Below, piece by piece: positions 7,165 through 13,968 of a DNA stretch of 13,968 nt; position 1 is the stretch's first letter; the number at the start of each line of letters is the position of its first letter. The DNA is from CAZNDN01 sp964571815 (GTDB lineage Bacteria; Fibrobacterota; Chitinivibrionia; Chitinivibrionales; WJKA01): the NCBI GenBank assembly GCA_964571815.1, contig CAZNDN010000108.1:1-13968 (forward strand). Direction: 5' to 3'. The notes under the pieces were generated by a model. It had not been told where the DNA came from, searched no databases, and saw only the letters and a list, made by a program, of their open reading frames with translations. A program made the position numbers and the translations under genes.

Positions 7165-8853
7165 GTGAGCGATGCACCCGGGAGATTCTCACCCCTGCAT
7201 CTTGGCCGCTACGGTGAGATACTATCCGTTTTTATCAAGTACGGATTCGGTGATGTGGTTCAGTCGCTGAATATCGACCGGTACACCGGCATTACGCGGC
7301 GTTTTCTTTCCCGCCGGAAGGCGAAAAAGGAGCCGGGGAAACGGCGCTCGCGGTGGGAACGTGTTCGGCTGGCAATTGAAGAGCTGGGCCCGACATTTAT
7401 CAAGCTCGGACAGTTTCTGAGCAATCGTCCCGATTTGATTCCGGCCGGTCTTGCCGCTGAGCTGAGCCGCCTTCAGGACGAGGTGGCGCCGTTTCCGGTC
7501 GAGGAGGTCCGGCGGACGATCCGGAGGGAACTCGGCAGCCCGGTGGAGGAGCTGTTCGCGGATTTCCGAGAGGAACCGATTGCCGCGGCGTCGATCGCCC
7601 AGGTTCATCGCGCGGTGCTTCATGACGGCAGGGTCGTTGCCGTCAAGGTAGTGCGTCCGCGGGTTCATCAGATCGTCTCGACCGACATGGACATCCTCCG
7701 CCATCTTGTGGGCCTGGCGGAACGCCATTTTGAAACTGCCCGTCCGTTCAGGTTCAAGCAGCTTCTTGATGAGTTTGACCGCATGCTGCACAAGGAACTC
7801 GATTTCACCATCGAAGCGTCGCATGCGGAGAGATTTCGGAGGGACTTTGTCGAAGATTTCCGGGTGTTCGTTCCGGGAATTGTTGATCGGTTGAGCACGA
7901 GCAAAGTAATTGTCTCCGAGTTTGTGGAAGGGATTAAGGTGGACAACGTGGAGGAGCTTGAGCGCTCCGGGTTGAATCCCCGGGGAATTGCGAAGACGGG
8001 AGCGGACGTCGTCCTCGAGCAAATCTTTACGCATGGATTTTTTCATGCCGATCCCCATCCGGGAAACATACTCGTGAAGCAGGACGGGACCCTTTGTTTT
8101 CTCGATTTCGGGGCCGTGGGAATTGTGACTCCCACTTTACGACGACATCTGAGCACGATACTCTACGGCGTGGTTCACAGGGATACCCAGCGGATTGTTC
8201 GGTCGCTTTCGCGCCTGTCGCGGGAGCCGATACGAAACGTCGAGCGCCTTGAATACGAAATCGCGGAATTTGTAGAGGAATACTCCAACGCCGTGCTGCG
8301 TCGGGTTGCCCTGGGAGACATTCTCAGAAGGTTCGCGCGGGTGATCGTGGAGCACGAGCTGGTGATTATTCCGGGCTTCTACGTACTGCTGCGCGCGCTG
8401 GTGGCCATAGAGGGGCTTGGCACCAGACTCGATCCTGCGTTCAACATCACCGAACACCTCCGACCCCGTATCGAGAAACTTTTCCGTGAATACCCTCGAC
8501 TGAAGTACCTGCCGTACGATGTGCTTTTTACCGGCCTGGAGATGGCGGAGTTGGCCAGGGACGTGCCGCTGGAGGCCGGGGAGTTGCTTCGCACCCTTCG
8601 GGCCGGTAACCTGCGAATACAATTCGAACACCGCGGACTCGAGTCGATAACCGCCCGGCACAGCCAATTGGTGAATCGACTGGTGTTTGCGGTGGTGCTG
8701 GCCTCTCTGGTCATCGGCTCATCGGTCGTAGTCCACGCCGGTATCCCGCCCAGCGTTTTCGGTATTCCACTCATCGGGATCGTCGGGTATCTGATCGCCG
8801 CGGTGATCGGCTTCGGGCTGTTGTTTTCGATTATCAGGTATCGGCGGCTCTAA
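7165..8853 (+). CDS. ubiB: UbiB/ABC1 (AarF) family atypical protein kinase-like ATPase
   Basis: A 562-residue member of the UbiB/ADCK family. The GTG start is supported by AAGGAAGTGG at 7151-7160. Diagnostic motifs are all present: KxGQ (KLGQ, 80-83) in the N-terminal extension, the Ala-rich loop that replaces the kinase Gly-rich loop (AAASIAQVH, about 140-150), the VAVKV lysine (K161), HADPHPGN (294-301) and DFG (D314). The C-terminus has two hydrophobic helices separated by a Pro/Gly turn (about 500-555), as in membrane-bound UbiB. The family acts as an ATPase supporting the synthesis or handling of ubiquinone and other polyprenyl lipids at the inner membrane; protein kinase activity is not expected. 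No ubiquinone or menaquinone biosynthesis gene is adjacent, so the lipid served is unknown. The ApbE gene follows after 21 bases, probably in the same transcript. Confidence 0.93.
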   Translation: MSDAPGRFSPLHLGRYGEILSVFIKYGFGDVVQSLNIDRYTGITRRFLSRRKAKKEPGKRRSRWERVRLAIEELGPTFIKLGQFLSNRPDLIPAGLAAELSRLQDEVAPFPVEEVRRTIRRELGSPVEELFADFREEPIAAASIAQVHRAVLHDGRVVAVKVVRPRVHQIVSTDMDILRHLVGLAERHFETARPFRFKQLLDEFDRMLHKELDFTIEASHAERFRRDFVEDFRVFVPGIVDRLSTSKVIVSEFVEGIKVDNVEELERSGLNPRGIAKTGADVVLEQIFTHGFFHADPHPGNILVKQDGTLCFLDFGAVGIVTPTLRRHLSTILYGVVHRDTQRIVRSLSRLSREPIRNVERLEYEIAEFVEEYSNAVLRRVALGDILRRFARVIVEHELVIIPGFYVLLRALVAIEGLGTRLDPAFNITEHLRPRIEKLFREYPRLKYLPYDVLFTGLEMAELARDVPLEAGELLRTLRAGNLRIQFEHRGLESITARHSQLVNRLVFAVVLASLVIGSSVVVHAGIPPSVFGIPLIGIVGYLIAAVIGFGLLFSIIRYRRL

Positions 8854-8874
8854 ACCGGTCGGGCGGTCCCGGCG

Positions 8875-9981
8875 ATGTCGCGGCACCGGACAGGCGAATC
8901 TCCTATTTTTACCACAATGACTGGATCATCAGGTTTCGGACCAGGTCGGCGGCGCCGCGCGCTCGGATGGCGGGCAAAGGCGGTGACCGGTACGGTCATA
9001 ACGGTGCTGTGCCTGTGCTCACGGAAGCCGGCGGGGGTGAGCCGTACGTTTTTCCGCATGGGTTTTGCGATTCGGGTGACACTCGTTGAGGAGCCGGACT
9101 CTGAGGGATTGTGGGCGCGGGTTGACTCCCTCCTTCTGGACTGGGACCGGCGCTTCTCGGGCAGCGGGGAGCTTTCGGAGGTGTGGCGTGTCAACATGCG
9201 CGAGAGTGAGGGGGTTGCCGTGTCGCCCGAACTCTTCGAGATGGTTCGAACGGGAGTTGCCTACGGCGATACTCTGGATGGATTGTTCGACATCACGATT
9301 CTTCCCATCAAGGAGGCATGGGGCTTTGGTGACGGCGACACTGCCCTGGCTATTCCCGATCCCGAGCAACTGGAAGAATTGCTTCGGAAGGTTGACCGAG
9401 GCCTCGTGCATGTCGACAGCGGTGAATCCCTCAGACTGAGCTTCGATTCCTCGTATACGCGCATAGATGTCGGAGGGATCGCAAAGGGCTATGTCATTCG
9501 AGCTCTCGGCGCCTTGCTGCGGGAGGAAGGTGAGGAGGACTTTCTCATCGAGGCTGGTGGCGACATTCTAGTGTCCGGTCGGCGCGCCGGAGGGGGGGCA
9601 TGGCGAATCGGCATCAGACATCCGCGACAAAAGGGGCTTCTGGCCGTGGTGCGCCTGGACGGCGGTTCGGTTGTCACCAGCGGCGACTACGTGCAGTACT
9701 ACCTTCATGAGGAGCAACGCATCCACCACATTTTCGATCCGCGCACGGGCAGGAGCTGCAATGAGAACCGTTCGGTTACTATTGCTTCCCCCGATCCTGC
9801 CGACGCCGACATATTGAGCACCGGTCTCTTCTGCCTCCCCGCGGATTCGATTGTTTCGTTTGTCGAAGCCCGGCCCCGCCTGGAGTGCCTTGTGGTGGAC
9901 GCAGAGGGCGGGGTTTGGGCAAGTGAGGCATGGCGAGGATCGCTGGAGATCGTGGATACAACCGCTCGGGTGTCGTGGTGA
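8875..9981 (+). CDS. apbE: ApbE family FAD:protein FMN transferase
   Basis: A 368-residue flavin transferase, which uses FAD to attach FMN covalently to Thr/Ser of extracytoplasmic redox proteins such as Nqr/Rnf subunits. Family motifs are clear: IDVGGIAKGY, IEAGGDILVSG, WRIGIRHP, VTSGDYVQYY, FDPRTG (usually IDPRTG) and ADILSTGLF, the last holding the Asp/Thr pair involved in magnesium binding. The N-terminus has a basic stretch (GRRRRALGWRAK) and a hydrophobic segment (VTGTVITVLCLC), giving a signal peptide or anchor. The Cys pair sits where a lipoprotein Cys might be, but Leu at -1 is not a canonical lipobox. The start is uncertain: neither the ATG at 8875 nor the one at 8917 has a good ribosome-binding site. 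No Nqr/Rnf or other clear flavinylation target is in the window. Confidence 0.92.
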   Translation: MSRHRTGESPIFTTMTGSSGFGPGRRRRALGWRAKAVTGTVITVLCLCSRKPAGVSRTFFRMGFAIRVTLVEEPDSEGLWARVDSLLLDWDRRFSGSGELSEVWRVNMRESEGVAVSPELFEMVRTGVAYGDTLDGLFDITILPIKEAWGFGDGDTALAIPDPEQLEELLRKVDRGLVHVDSGESLRLSFDSSYTRIDVGGIAKGYVIRALGALLREEGEEDFLIEAGGDILVSGRRAGGGAWRIGIRHPRQKGLLAVVRLDGGSVVTSGDYVQYYLHEEQRIHHIFDPRTGRSCNENRSVTIASPDPADADILSTGLFCLPADSIVSFVEARPRLECLVVDAEGGVWASEAWRGSLEIVDTTARVSW

Positions 9982-10032
9982 GGCGCGGACGCTCCGGGTT
10001 TTGTCAACTCTTTCGGGAAAGGGGAAACGGTT

Positions 10033-10653
10033 ATGAAGGGCAAAAAATTTCGATTTGGCGCGGTTGTCGGGGTGGGCGTGATTGCCGCGACGGTATCGGC
10101 CCGGCCGGTGTCGGCGCAGGAGCTGGAGAACCGCGTGAAGGTGCTGGAAGAGCGGGTTGGACAACTGGAGCAACGTGTGAAGCGTCTTGAAGGGGGAGCC
10201 GGCACGACGGCCGCGGAATCCGGGAAGACGGCCCCGGGGAAACGGGCCGAACCACAGGGGACTCCCTACCGTCGGTCGCCGATAAGTGTGAAGTTTGTGG
10301 AAAAGAAGATCCACGAGACGAATCTCCCGTCGGGGGAAGTCGAGAAGAAGATCGCGTTCGTGCTCATTTTCACCAATGGCCTTGAGCGAACGGTGTCCCG
10401 GTTCGAGGGTGACCTCGTGGTGATGGACAAGCAGGGCAGTGAAATCGTGACCATGGCGCTTGTGGTGTCACGACGGGTTGCGCCGGGTGATGAGACGAGC
10501 TGGTTCGGGGGGCTGGATCTTGAGCAGGCGCAGAAGAAGCAGTCACGGTTGCTCAGTGTTGCGAACGAAGATCTTCTGGTTGTGTTCAACCTTCATGAAG
10601 CAGTGTATGCCGATGGTTCGAAGGAGAGGTTCAACCGGATCGAAGCTCCCTGA
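10033..10653 (+). CDS. Predicted secreted protein with a short coiled coil and a C-terminal beta-rich domain
   Basis: A 206-residue protein of unknown function. GGAAAGGGGAAA lies just upstream of the ATG. The N-terminus is a standard Sec signal peptide (KGKKFRF, hydrophobic core, then VSA with cleavage after about A28). Residues 30-54 form a regular heptad coiled coil: hydrophobic residues fall at 31, 35, 38, 42, 45, 49 and 52, so the mature protein probably oligomerises through it. A Lys/Gly/Thr/Pro-rich linker (about 55-84) follows, then a domain (about 85-200) of alternating hydrophobic strands (IAFVLIFTNGLERTV, FEGDLVVMDKQG, LLVVFNL, VYADGS). This resembles Ig-like sandwich domains of exported proteins; no family can be named with confidence. 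It follows apbE by 51 bases and may be co-transcribed. Confidence 0.75.
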   Translation: MKGKKFRFGAVVGVGVIAATVSARPVSAQELENRVKVLEERVGQLEQRVKRLEGGAGTTAAESGKTAPGKRAEPQGTPYRRSPISVKFVEKKIHETNLPSGEVEKKIAFVLIFTNGLERTVSRFEGDLVVMDKQGSEIVTMALVVSRRVAPGDETSWFGGLDLEQAQKKQSRLLSVANEDLLVVFNLHEAVYADGSKERFNRIEAP

Positions 10654-10695
10654 CTGAGGACCCGGGTATTTTCACGGGCGGTGCACGGGATTGTA

Positions 10696-10881
10696 CTATG
10701 GGGATGGGGCGACGACACCGGTCCGGACATTGCAGGGCCGGGGATGCTTCACTCTCCACAGCCTCGCATACCTGCGAACCCACAAACGCGCGGCGGTCTC
10801 GTGGGAGATCTCCCTTCCGGCAATGTTCGCGAGGTGGTGCCGGTATTTTCTGATTGCCCGGATTTGTCGCTGGTTGTCCAT
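10696..10881 (-). CDS. Possible small conserved-type protein (61 residues), divergent from the lsrF-like gene
   Basis: A small minus-strand frame starting at ATG 10881, with AGGGGAG (10892-10898) ten bases upstream. The product is basic and helical; its middle reads ISHETAARLWVRRYARLWR, an amphipathic helix with regularly spaced Ala, Trp, Tyr and Arg that looks selected rather than random. Third codon positions are mostly G or C, as in the neighbours. I do not recognise a family and assign no function. It occupies most of the 394-base gap between two plus-strand sets and faces away from the promoter at 10941. The alternative is a chance frame in a GC-rich spacer. A longer frame from 10947 would overlap that promoter, so the ATG at 10881 is preferred. 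Confidence 0.45.
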   Translation of the reverse strand: MDNQRQIRAIRKYRHHLANIAGREISHETAARLWVRRYARLWRVKHPRPCNVRTGVVAPSP

Positions 10882-10940
10882 GCGGCGCACTCTCCCCTGG
10901 AGCGGCTTCTCTATTTGTATCGGAGCGGCCGGTCCGATTC

Positions 10941-10970
10941 TTGACACTTTCGGGCGCGGCGAGCTATATT
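10941..10970 (+). promoter_or_regulatory. Sigma70-type promoter for the lsrF-like gene set
   Basis: A perfect -35 TTGACA (10941-10946) and TATATT (10965-10970) are separated by 18 bases. The start of transcription would fall near 10977-10979, giving a leader of about 70 bases before the ATG at 11048. No riboswitch-like or attenuator structure is evident in that leader. This is the best promoter match seen in the window. Confidence 0.75.
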
Positions 10971-11047
10971 CTGAAGCCTCTCCGCTGGGTATTTCCGGGG
11001 CAGAGAATCACCTCGTTCACCGCACGTGAAGCAAGGAGGAAGCGCGT

Positions 11048-11923
11048 ATGCCGGAAGCAGATACCGGTTCGAAGCAGAAGAATTTCCATGTCGATGTTCC
11101 GCAGACCAGCGAAACGTTTTTCTTGAAGGGCTCCAATGCCTACGACTGGGGGATGAAGAATCGGCTTGCCCGGGTTTTCAATCCCGATTCGGGGCGTACG
11201 GTCATGCTGGCCTTTGACCACGGTTACTTCCAGGGACCTACCACGGGACTGGAGCGGATTGACGTGACGATTCGACCTCTGGCCCCGTACGCCGATGCGC
11301 TCATGCTGACACGTGGCGCATTGCGCACCATGATCGAGCCGTCGAGCCGCAACGCGGTGGTCATGCGGGCAAGCGGCGGGCCGAGCATTCTCAAGGAGTT
11401 GTCCAACGAGCACCTGGCGGTCGATGTCGAGGATGCCCTCCGGATGAATGTGAGTGCGCTGGCGGTGCAGGTGTTTGTCGGCGGGCCGTTTGAGACGCAG
11501 ACGGTCACCAACATGACACGGCTGGTGGATGCATGCATGCGCTACGGCATTCCGGTGCTCGGCGTAACGGCCGTGGGCAAGGAGCTTACGCGTGATGCCC
11601 GCTACATTGGGCTGGCCACGCGCATGCTGGCCGAGCTGGGGGCCTCTTTTGTAAAGACCTACTTTGTTTCCGGGTTCGAGACGGTGACGGCGGGATGTCC
11701 GGTGCCGATCGTGATTGCGGGTGGAAAGAAACTGCCGGAGAGAGACGCCCTTCAGATGGCGCATGATGCGGTCGATCAGGGTGCGCTGGGCGTTGATATG
11801 GGGCGCAATATCTTCCAGTCCGATGCGCCGGTGGCCATGATCAGGGCCGTACGGAAGGTTGTGCACGAGAACATGCCGGTCAAGGAGGCGTTCGAGCTGT
11901 ATGAGGAGTTGAAAAACCGGTGA
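11048..11923 (+). CDS. lsrF: LsrF-like class I aldolase/thiolase (DeoC/FbaB fold)
   Basis: A 291-residue protein behind a near-ideal site (AAGGAGGA). It resembles E. coli LsrF along its whole length: LKGxxAxDWGM, VMLAFDHGYFQGPTTGLERID, IKTY-like FVKTYFV, GCPVPIVIAGGKKLPER, and DQGA-x-GVDMGRNIFQSD are near-identical to my memory of LsrF. The Schiff-base lysine falls at K203, the position reported for E. coli LsrF, and H58 lies in AFDHGYF. LsrF transfers the acetyl group of phosphorylated 3-hydroxypentane-2,4-dione to CoA in autoinducer-2 breakdown. None of LsrK, LsrG, LsrR or the Lsr transporter is nearby. Instead a dehydrogenase overlaps its stop codon, so a different sugar-phosphate or dione substrate is quite possible. 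Fold and catalytic mechanism are secure; the substrate is not. Confidence 0.88.
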   Translation: MPEADTGSKQKNFHVDVPQTSETFFLKGSNAYDWGMKNRLARVFNPDSGRTVMLAFDHGYFQGPTTGLERIDVTIRPLAPYADALMLTRGALRTMIEPSSRNAVVMRASGGPSILKELSNEHLAVDVEDALRMNVSALAVQVFVGGPFETQTVTNMTRLVDACMRYGIPVLGVTAVGKELTRDARYIGLATRMLAELGASFVKTYFVSGFETVTAGCPVPIVIAGGKKLPERDALQMAHDAVDQGALGVDMGRNIFQSDAPVAMIRAVRKVVHENMPVKEAFELYEELKNR

Positions 11924-12948
11924 AGGTCGCGACCTATTACCGCAACAGCGATGTGCGGGTTGAAGAGCGTGAGGTGCCGACCCTCGGGGCAGGGGAGATC
12001 CTGATGAAGGTGCGGGCGTGCGGTTTGTGCGGCACCGATCTTTTGGAATGGTACCGGATCAAGCGCGCGCCGCTTGTGCTGGGGCATGAACCCGCCGGTG
12101 AGATCGTTGCCGTGGGCGAGGGGACGGCGGGGTTCATGGAGGGGGACAGGGTTTTTGCCACGCATCATGTTCCCTGCGACTGTTGCCGGTACTGCCGTAC
12201 CGGACACGAAACGGCATGCAACGAGTTCCAGACGGTGAACAACTTCGATCCCGGTGGCTTCGCGCAGTTGCTCAGGGTTTCGGGTCGCAGTCTCGAGAGC
12301 GGAACATTCATTCTTCCCCCCGAGCTTGGTTGGGACGAGGGTGCGTTCATTGAGCCGCTGGGTACGGCTGTGCGCGCTCTCCGCACGGTTGATCTCCGGC
12401 CGGGGCAGTCGGTTCTGGTGTATGGCAGCGGCATTGCGGGGCTGCTGATTATCAAGCTGGCCCGGGCTTTGGGCGCGGGGAAGATCACGGCCGTCGATCT
12501 CAGCGAGTTTCGTCTGCAAAAGGCCCTGGAGTACGGGGCCGACGCCGCGATCGCGGGAACGGAGGATGTTCCGTCCATGGTGAAAGAGGCCAATGACGGT
12601 CGGGGGGCGGACACGGTGATCCTCTGCGCGGGCGCGGTCGAGCCCGCGCGCTCGGCTCTTGAGTCGGTCGACAAGGGAGGATGCGTGCTTTTCTTTGCCG
12701 TGCCGAAGCCGGGGGAGACCGTGGCGATTGATTTCAATCCGTTCTGGAGAAACGACGTCACGATCAAGACCTGCTACGGTGCGGCGCCCCTTGACAATAT
12801 GCAGGCACTCGAGTTGATCAGGGCGCGGAGGGTCACGGTTACCGACATGATTACCCACCGATTCGGAATCGACCAAATCCAGGAGGCTTTCAGGATCGGG
12901 AGCAGGCCTGAGGAGTGTCTGAAGGTTATCGTGGAGCCCAACGGTTAG
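11920..12948 (+). CDS. Zinc-dependent medium-chain alcohol/polyol dehydrogenase
   Basis: A 342-residue MDR-superfamily dehydrogenase resembling sorbitol and threonine dehydrogenases. Its GTG start overlaps the previous stop (GTGA), so translation is probably coupled. Catalytic zinc ligands are C37 (GLCGTD), H56 and E57 (GHE), with a further Glu in FIEPLG. The structural zinc site is complete: C86, C89, C92 and C100 in the usual spacing, with an extra Cys at 88. The nucleotide-binding Rossmann motif is VYGSGIAG, followed by an acidic residue at the end of the second strand (TAVDLSE), which favours NAD over NADP. It would oxidise a secondary alcohol or polyol, or reduce the matching ketone, probably acting just before or after the LsrF-like enzyme. 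The specific substrate cannot be read from sequence. Confidence 0.92.
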   Translation: MKVATYYRNSDVRVEEREVPTLGAGEILMKVRACGLCGTDLLEWYRIKRAPLVLGHEPAGEIVAVGEGTAGFMEGDRVFATHHVPCDCCRYCRTGHETACNEFQTVNNFDPGGFAQLLRVSGRSLESGTFILPPELGWDEGAFIEPLGTAVRALRTVDLRPGQSVLVYGSGIAGLLIIKLARALGAGKITAVDLSEFRLQKALEYGADAAIAGTEDVPSMVKEANDGRGADTVILCAGAVEPARSALESVDKGGCVLFFAVPKPGETVAIDFNPFWRNDVTIKTCYGAAPLDNMQALELIRARRVTVTDMITHRFGIDQIQEAFRIGSRPEECLKVIVEPNG

Positions 12949-13012
12949 CCTTTGAGGCCGATAACCGGTCGGTTGAGCACAAGGGAGACACGGGGAAGGA
13001 GCGCGGGTTCTC

Positions 13013-13417
13013 ATGACATTATCCAACGCCACAGCTCGGCTCGTTCACGCGGGAATCAGTGTTGCCGATCTTGACCGGTCTCTGGAGTGGTACGGCGGGC
13101 ATTTCGGCGGAGCGGTAACGAAGCGATTCGAGAAGCCGGATCTGGAAATCAGAGGGGCCGTGGTTGCATTCGAAGGCGGAAGCGTGGAGATGCTGGAGGT
13201 TGGGAGGCCGTGGGAACTTCAGCGCTCGAGCGGCTCGCTGGTGGAAGAGCTGCGTAATGTCGGGACCAATCATATCGCATTCTGCGTCCAGGACTGCGCC
13301 GCGTGTCGGGAGAAGCTGGTTGAGGCCGGAAGTGAGATGGTGACGCCGCTGCTGGGCGGAGTCATGTTTTTCTGCAAGGACCCCGACGGGACGCTGCTTG
13401 AAGTGAAGCAGGGATAG
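13013..13417 (+). CDS. VOC-superfamily metalloenzyme (glyoxalase / methylmalonyl-CoA epimerase-like)
   Basis: A 134-residue single-domain protein with the paired beta-alpha-beta-beta-beta repeats of the VOC fold. It begins with VHAGISVADLDRSLEWY (H12), the second half begins NHIAFCV (H87), and the end is DPDGTLLEV (E130). This gives the usual metal-ligand set, possibly completed by E62 in VEMLEV. Members include glyoxalase I, methylmalonyl-CoA epimerase, extradiol dioxygenases and resistance proteins; the length and ligand pattern fit an epimerase or isomerase best. AAGGAG lies 11 bases upstream of the ATG. It follows the dehydrogenase after 64 bases and is probably in the same transcript. 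In that context it may isomerise the substrate of the LsrF-like enzyme, a step done by the unrelated LsrG in the autoinducer-2 pathway; this is speculation. Confidence 0.85.
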   Translation: MTLSNATARLVHAGISVADLDRSLEWYGGHFGGAVTKRFEKPDLEIRGAVVAFEGGSVEMLEVGRPWELQRSSGSLVEELRNVGTNHIAFCVQDCAACREKLVEAGSEMVTPLLGGVMFFCKDPDGTLLEVKQG

Positions 13418-13503
13418 CCTCCCTGCCCGGCCGGTGCGGCTCATCCAGCGTGGATATGCAGCATCGGGACAGAAGCGCCGCGGTTGCCCCCGGGCTCCCG
13501 GTT

Positions 13504-13950
13504 CTATTGACGGCCGGATGACCGCAACGAGACCGGCGTGCTCATAATGGCAAAGAGACTTGCAAACGTAACGGGTCTGGTCATCAGCGACCCCAGCGAC
13601 TCCGATGTATCGGGTCTGTCCAGGACCTCGCGGAAGGCCTCAAGCGAGATCGGTGTTATGAGCAGTTCGAGTAATGCTTCATAGGAAATCGGCTTGTTCA
13701 TTTTCCGGACGAATTCGATGATTCCCGGGCCGGTCTGCGTTCGAGGACGGTGGTAGCATACGCCGTCGGGACCCTCCGCCATTTCGGTAACATCGACGAC
13801 ATGCCGCTTCCGATCCTTTGTCCTGAAGCAGAAGAAGCGTTTTCCGTGGAGATCATAGAAGCACTCCTCGAGTCGCTTCTTGCCGCTGAGCGGATAGATC
13901 TTTTCGTACTTTCCGCTCCATTTCCGGATGACCTTCTCTTTCCATCTCAT
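13504..13950 (-). CDS. Protein of unknown function with C-terminal 13-residue repeats
   Basis: A 148-residue minus-strand gene. The ATG at 13950 is chosen because GAAGGGAGG lies just upstream; an ATG at the window edge (13968) would overlap that site. The N-terminal half (1-75) is strongly basic, with aromatic residues and short strands (KYEKIYPLSG, CFYDLHGKRFFCFRTKDRKRHVVDV), suggesting a small RNA-, DNA- or membrane-surface-binding domain, though no family is recognised. From residue 86 come four exact-length 13-residue units (86-98, 99-111, 112-124, 125-137) and a partial fifth, each beginning Lys/Thr/Arg-Pro, then a hydrophobic residue or Asp, then Ser/Thr, with Leu/Met near the end. There is no signal peptide or membrane segment. 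The gene converges on the VOC gene; its upstream partners lie outside the window. Confidence 0.7.
   Translation of the reverse strand: MRWKEKVIRKWSGKYEKIYPLSGKKRLEECFYDLHGKRFFCFRTKDRKRHVVDVTEMAEGPDGVCYHRPRTQTGPGIIEFVRKMNKPISYEALLELLITPISLEAFREVLDRPDTSESLGSLMTRPVTFASLFAIMSTPVSLRSSGRQ
13507..13695 (-). repeat. Run of 13-residue (39-base) degenerate coding repeats
   Basis: Four units of exactly 39 bases at 13657-13695, 13618-13656, 13579-13617 and 13540-13578, plus a partial unit at 13507-13539. At protein level they read KPISYEALLELLI, TPISLEAFREVLD, RPDTSESLGSLMT, RPVTFASLFAIMS and TPVSL. The DNA of the units has diverged, so the array is old or maintained by protein-level selection, not a recent expansion. 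Confidence 0.6.
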
Positions 13951-13968
13951 GGCGTCCTCCCTTCGCAT

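Noticed and set aside
8995..9070. Lipoprotein signal in the ApbE N-terminus (VLCLCS)
   Set aside because: The residue before either Cys is not the usual Gly/Ala/Ser, so a lipobox cannot be claimed; an anchor or ordinary signal peptide is as likely.
11776..13032. A 418-codon open frame on the minus strand opposite the dehydrogenase
   Set aside because: The plus strand encodes a complete zinc dehydrogenase with all ligands. The antisense product is low in recognisable structure and Arg/His/Pro-rich, so it is a shadow frame.
1..13968. CRISPR arrays, insertion sequences, tRNA or rRNA genes
   Set aside because: No regularly spaced DNA repeats, transposase-like proteins, terminal inverted repeats or cloverleaf-type sequences were seen on either strand. 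The only tandem repeats are diverged coding units at 13507-13695.

Overview
The window is a gene-dense, GC-rich stretch of bacterial chromosome with strong Shine-Dalgarno sites, short gaps and several co-directional gene sets. A porin-like beta-barrel ending in Phe, a predicted secreted coiled-coil protein and a YfgM-like anchored TPR protein indicate a diderm (two-membrane) bacterium. The PorV-like barrel end, GAF-rich signalling proteins and mix of enzymes fit an uncultured lineage near the FCB or delta-type groups. No rRNA, tRNA or taxonomic marker is present, so that placement is only a guess.

Layout. At 1-294 is the 3' end of an outer-membrane barrel gene. It converges on a GAF plus SpoIIE/RsbU-type PP2C phosphatase on the minus strand (304-1845). 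A divergent promoter region (1846-2053) separates the phosphatase from a membrane-anchored TPR protein (2054-2740). After a possible weak terminator comes a tight three-gene set (2991-6869): a GAF-GAF histidine kinase, a stand-alone degenerate receiver, and a 615-residue protein joining a ParA/MinD-type ATPase, one membrane segment, a LysM-like module and an M23 peptidoglycan endopeptidase. A second set (7165-10653) holds a UbiB/ABC1 atypical kinase, an ApbE FMN transferase and a secreted coiled-coil protein. A likely small gene lies on the minus strand at 10696-10881. A third set (11048-13417), behind a good sigma70-type promoter, holds an LsrF-like aldolase/thiolase, a zinc medium-chain dehydrogenase and a VOC-fold enzyme. 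The window ends with a minus-strand gene of unknown function (13504-13950) whose C-terminus is a run of 13-residue repeats.

The main point of interest is the kinase / degenerate receiver / ParA-M23 set. A degenerate receiver beside a ParA-type ATPase recalls the TadZ/CpaE pilus-positioning proteins, where the two domains are fused. Here the ATPase is instead joined through the membrane to a cell-wall hydrolase with all visible zinc ligands intact. This suggests, by inference only, a system that places peptidoglycan cleavage from the cytoplasm under two-component control. The LsrF-dehydrogenase-VOC set lacks the other autoinducer-2 genes and may be a separate carbohydrate-phosphate pathway.
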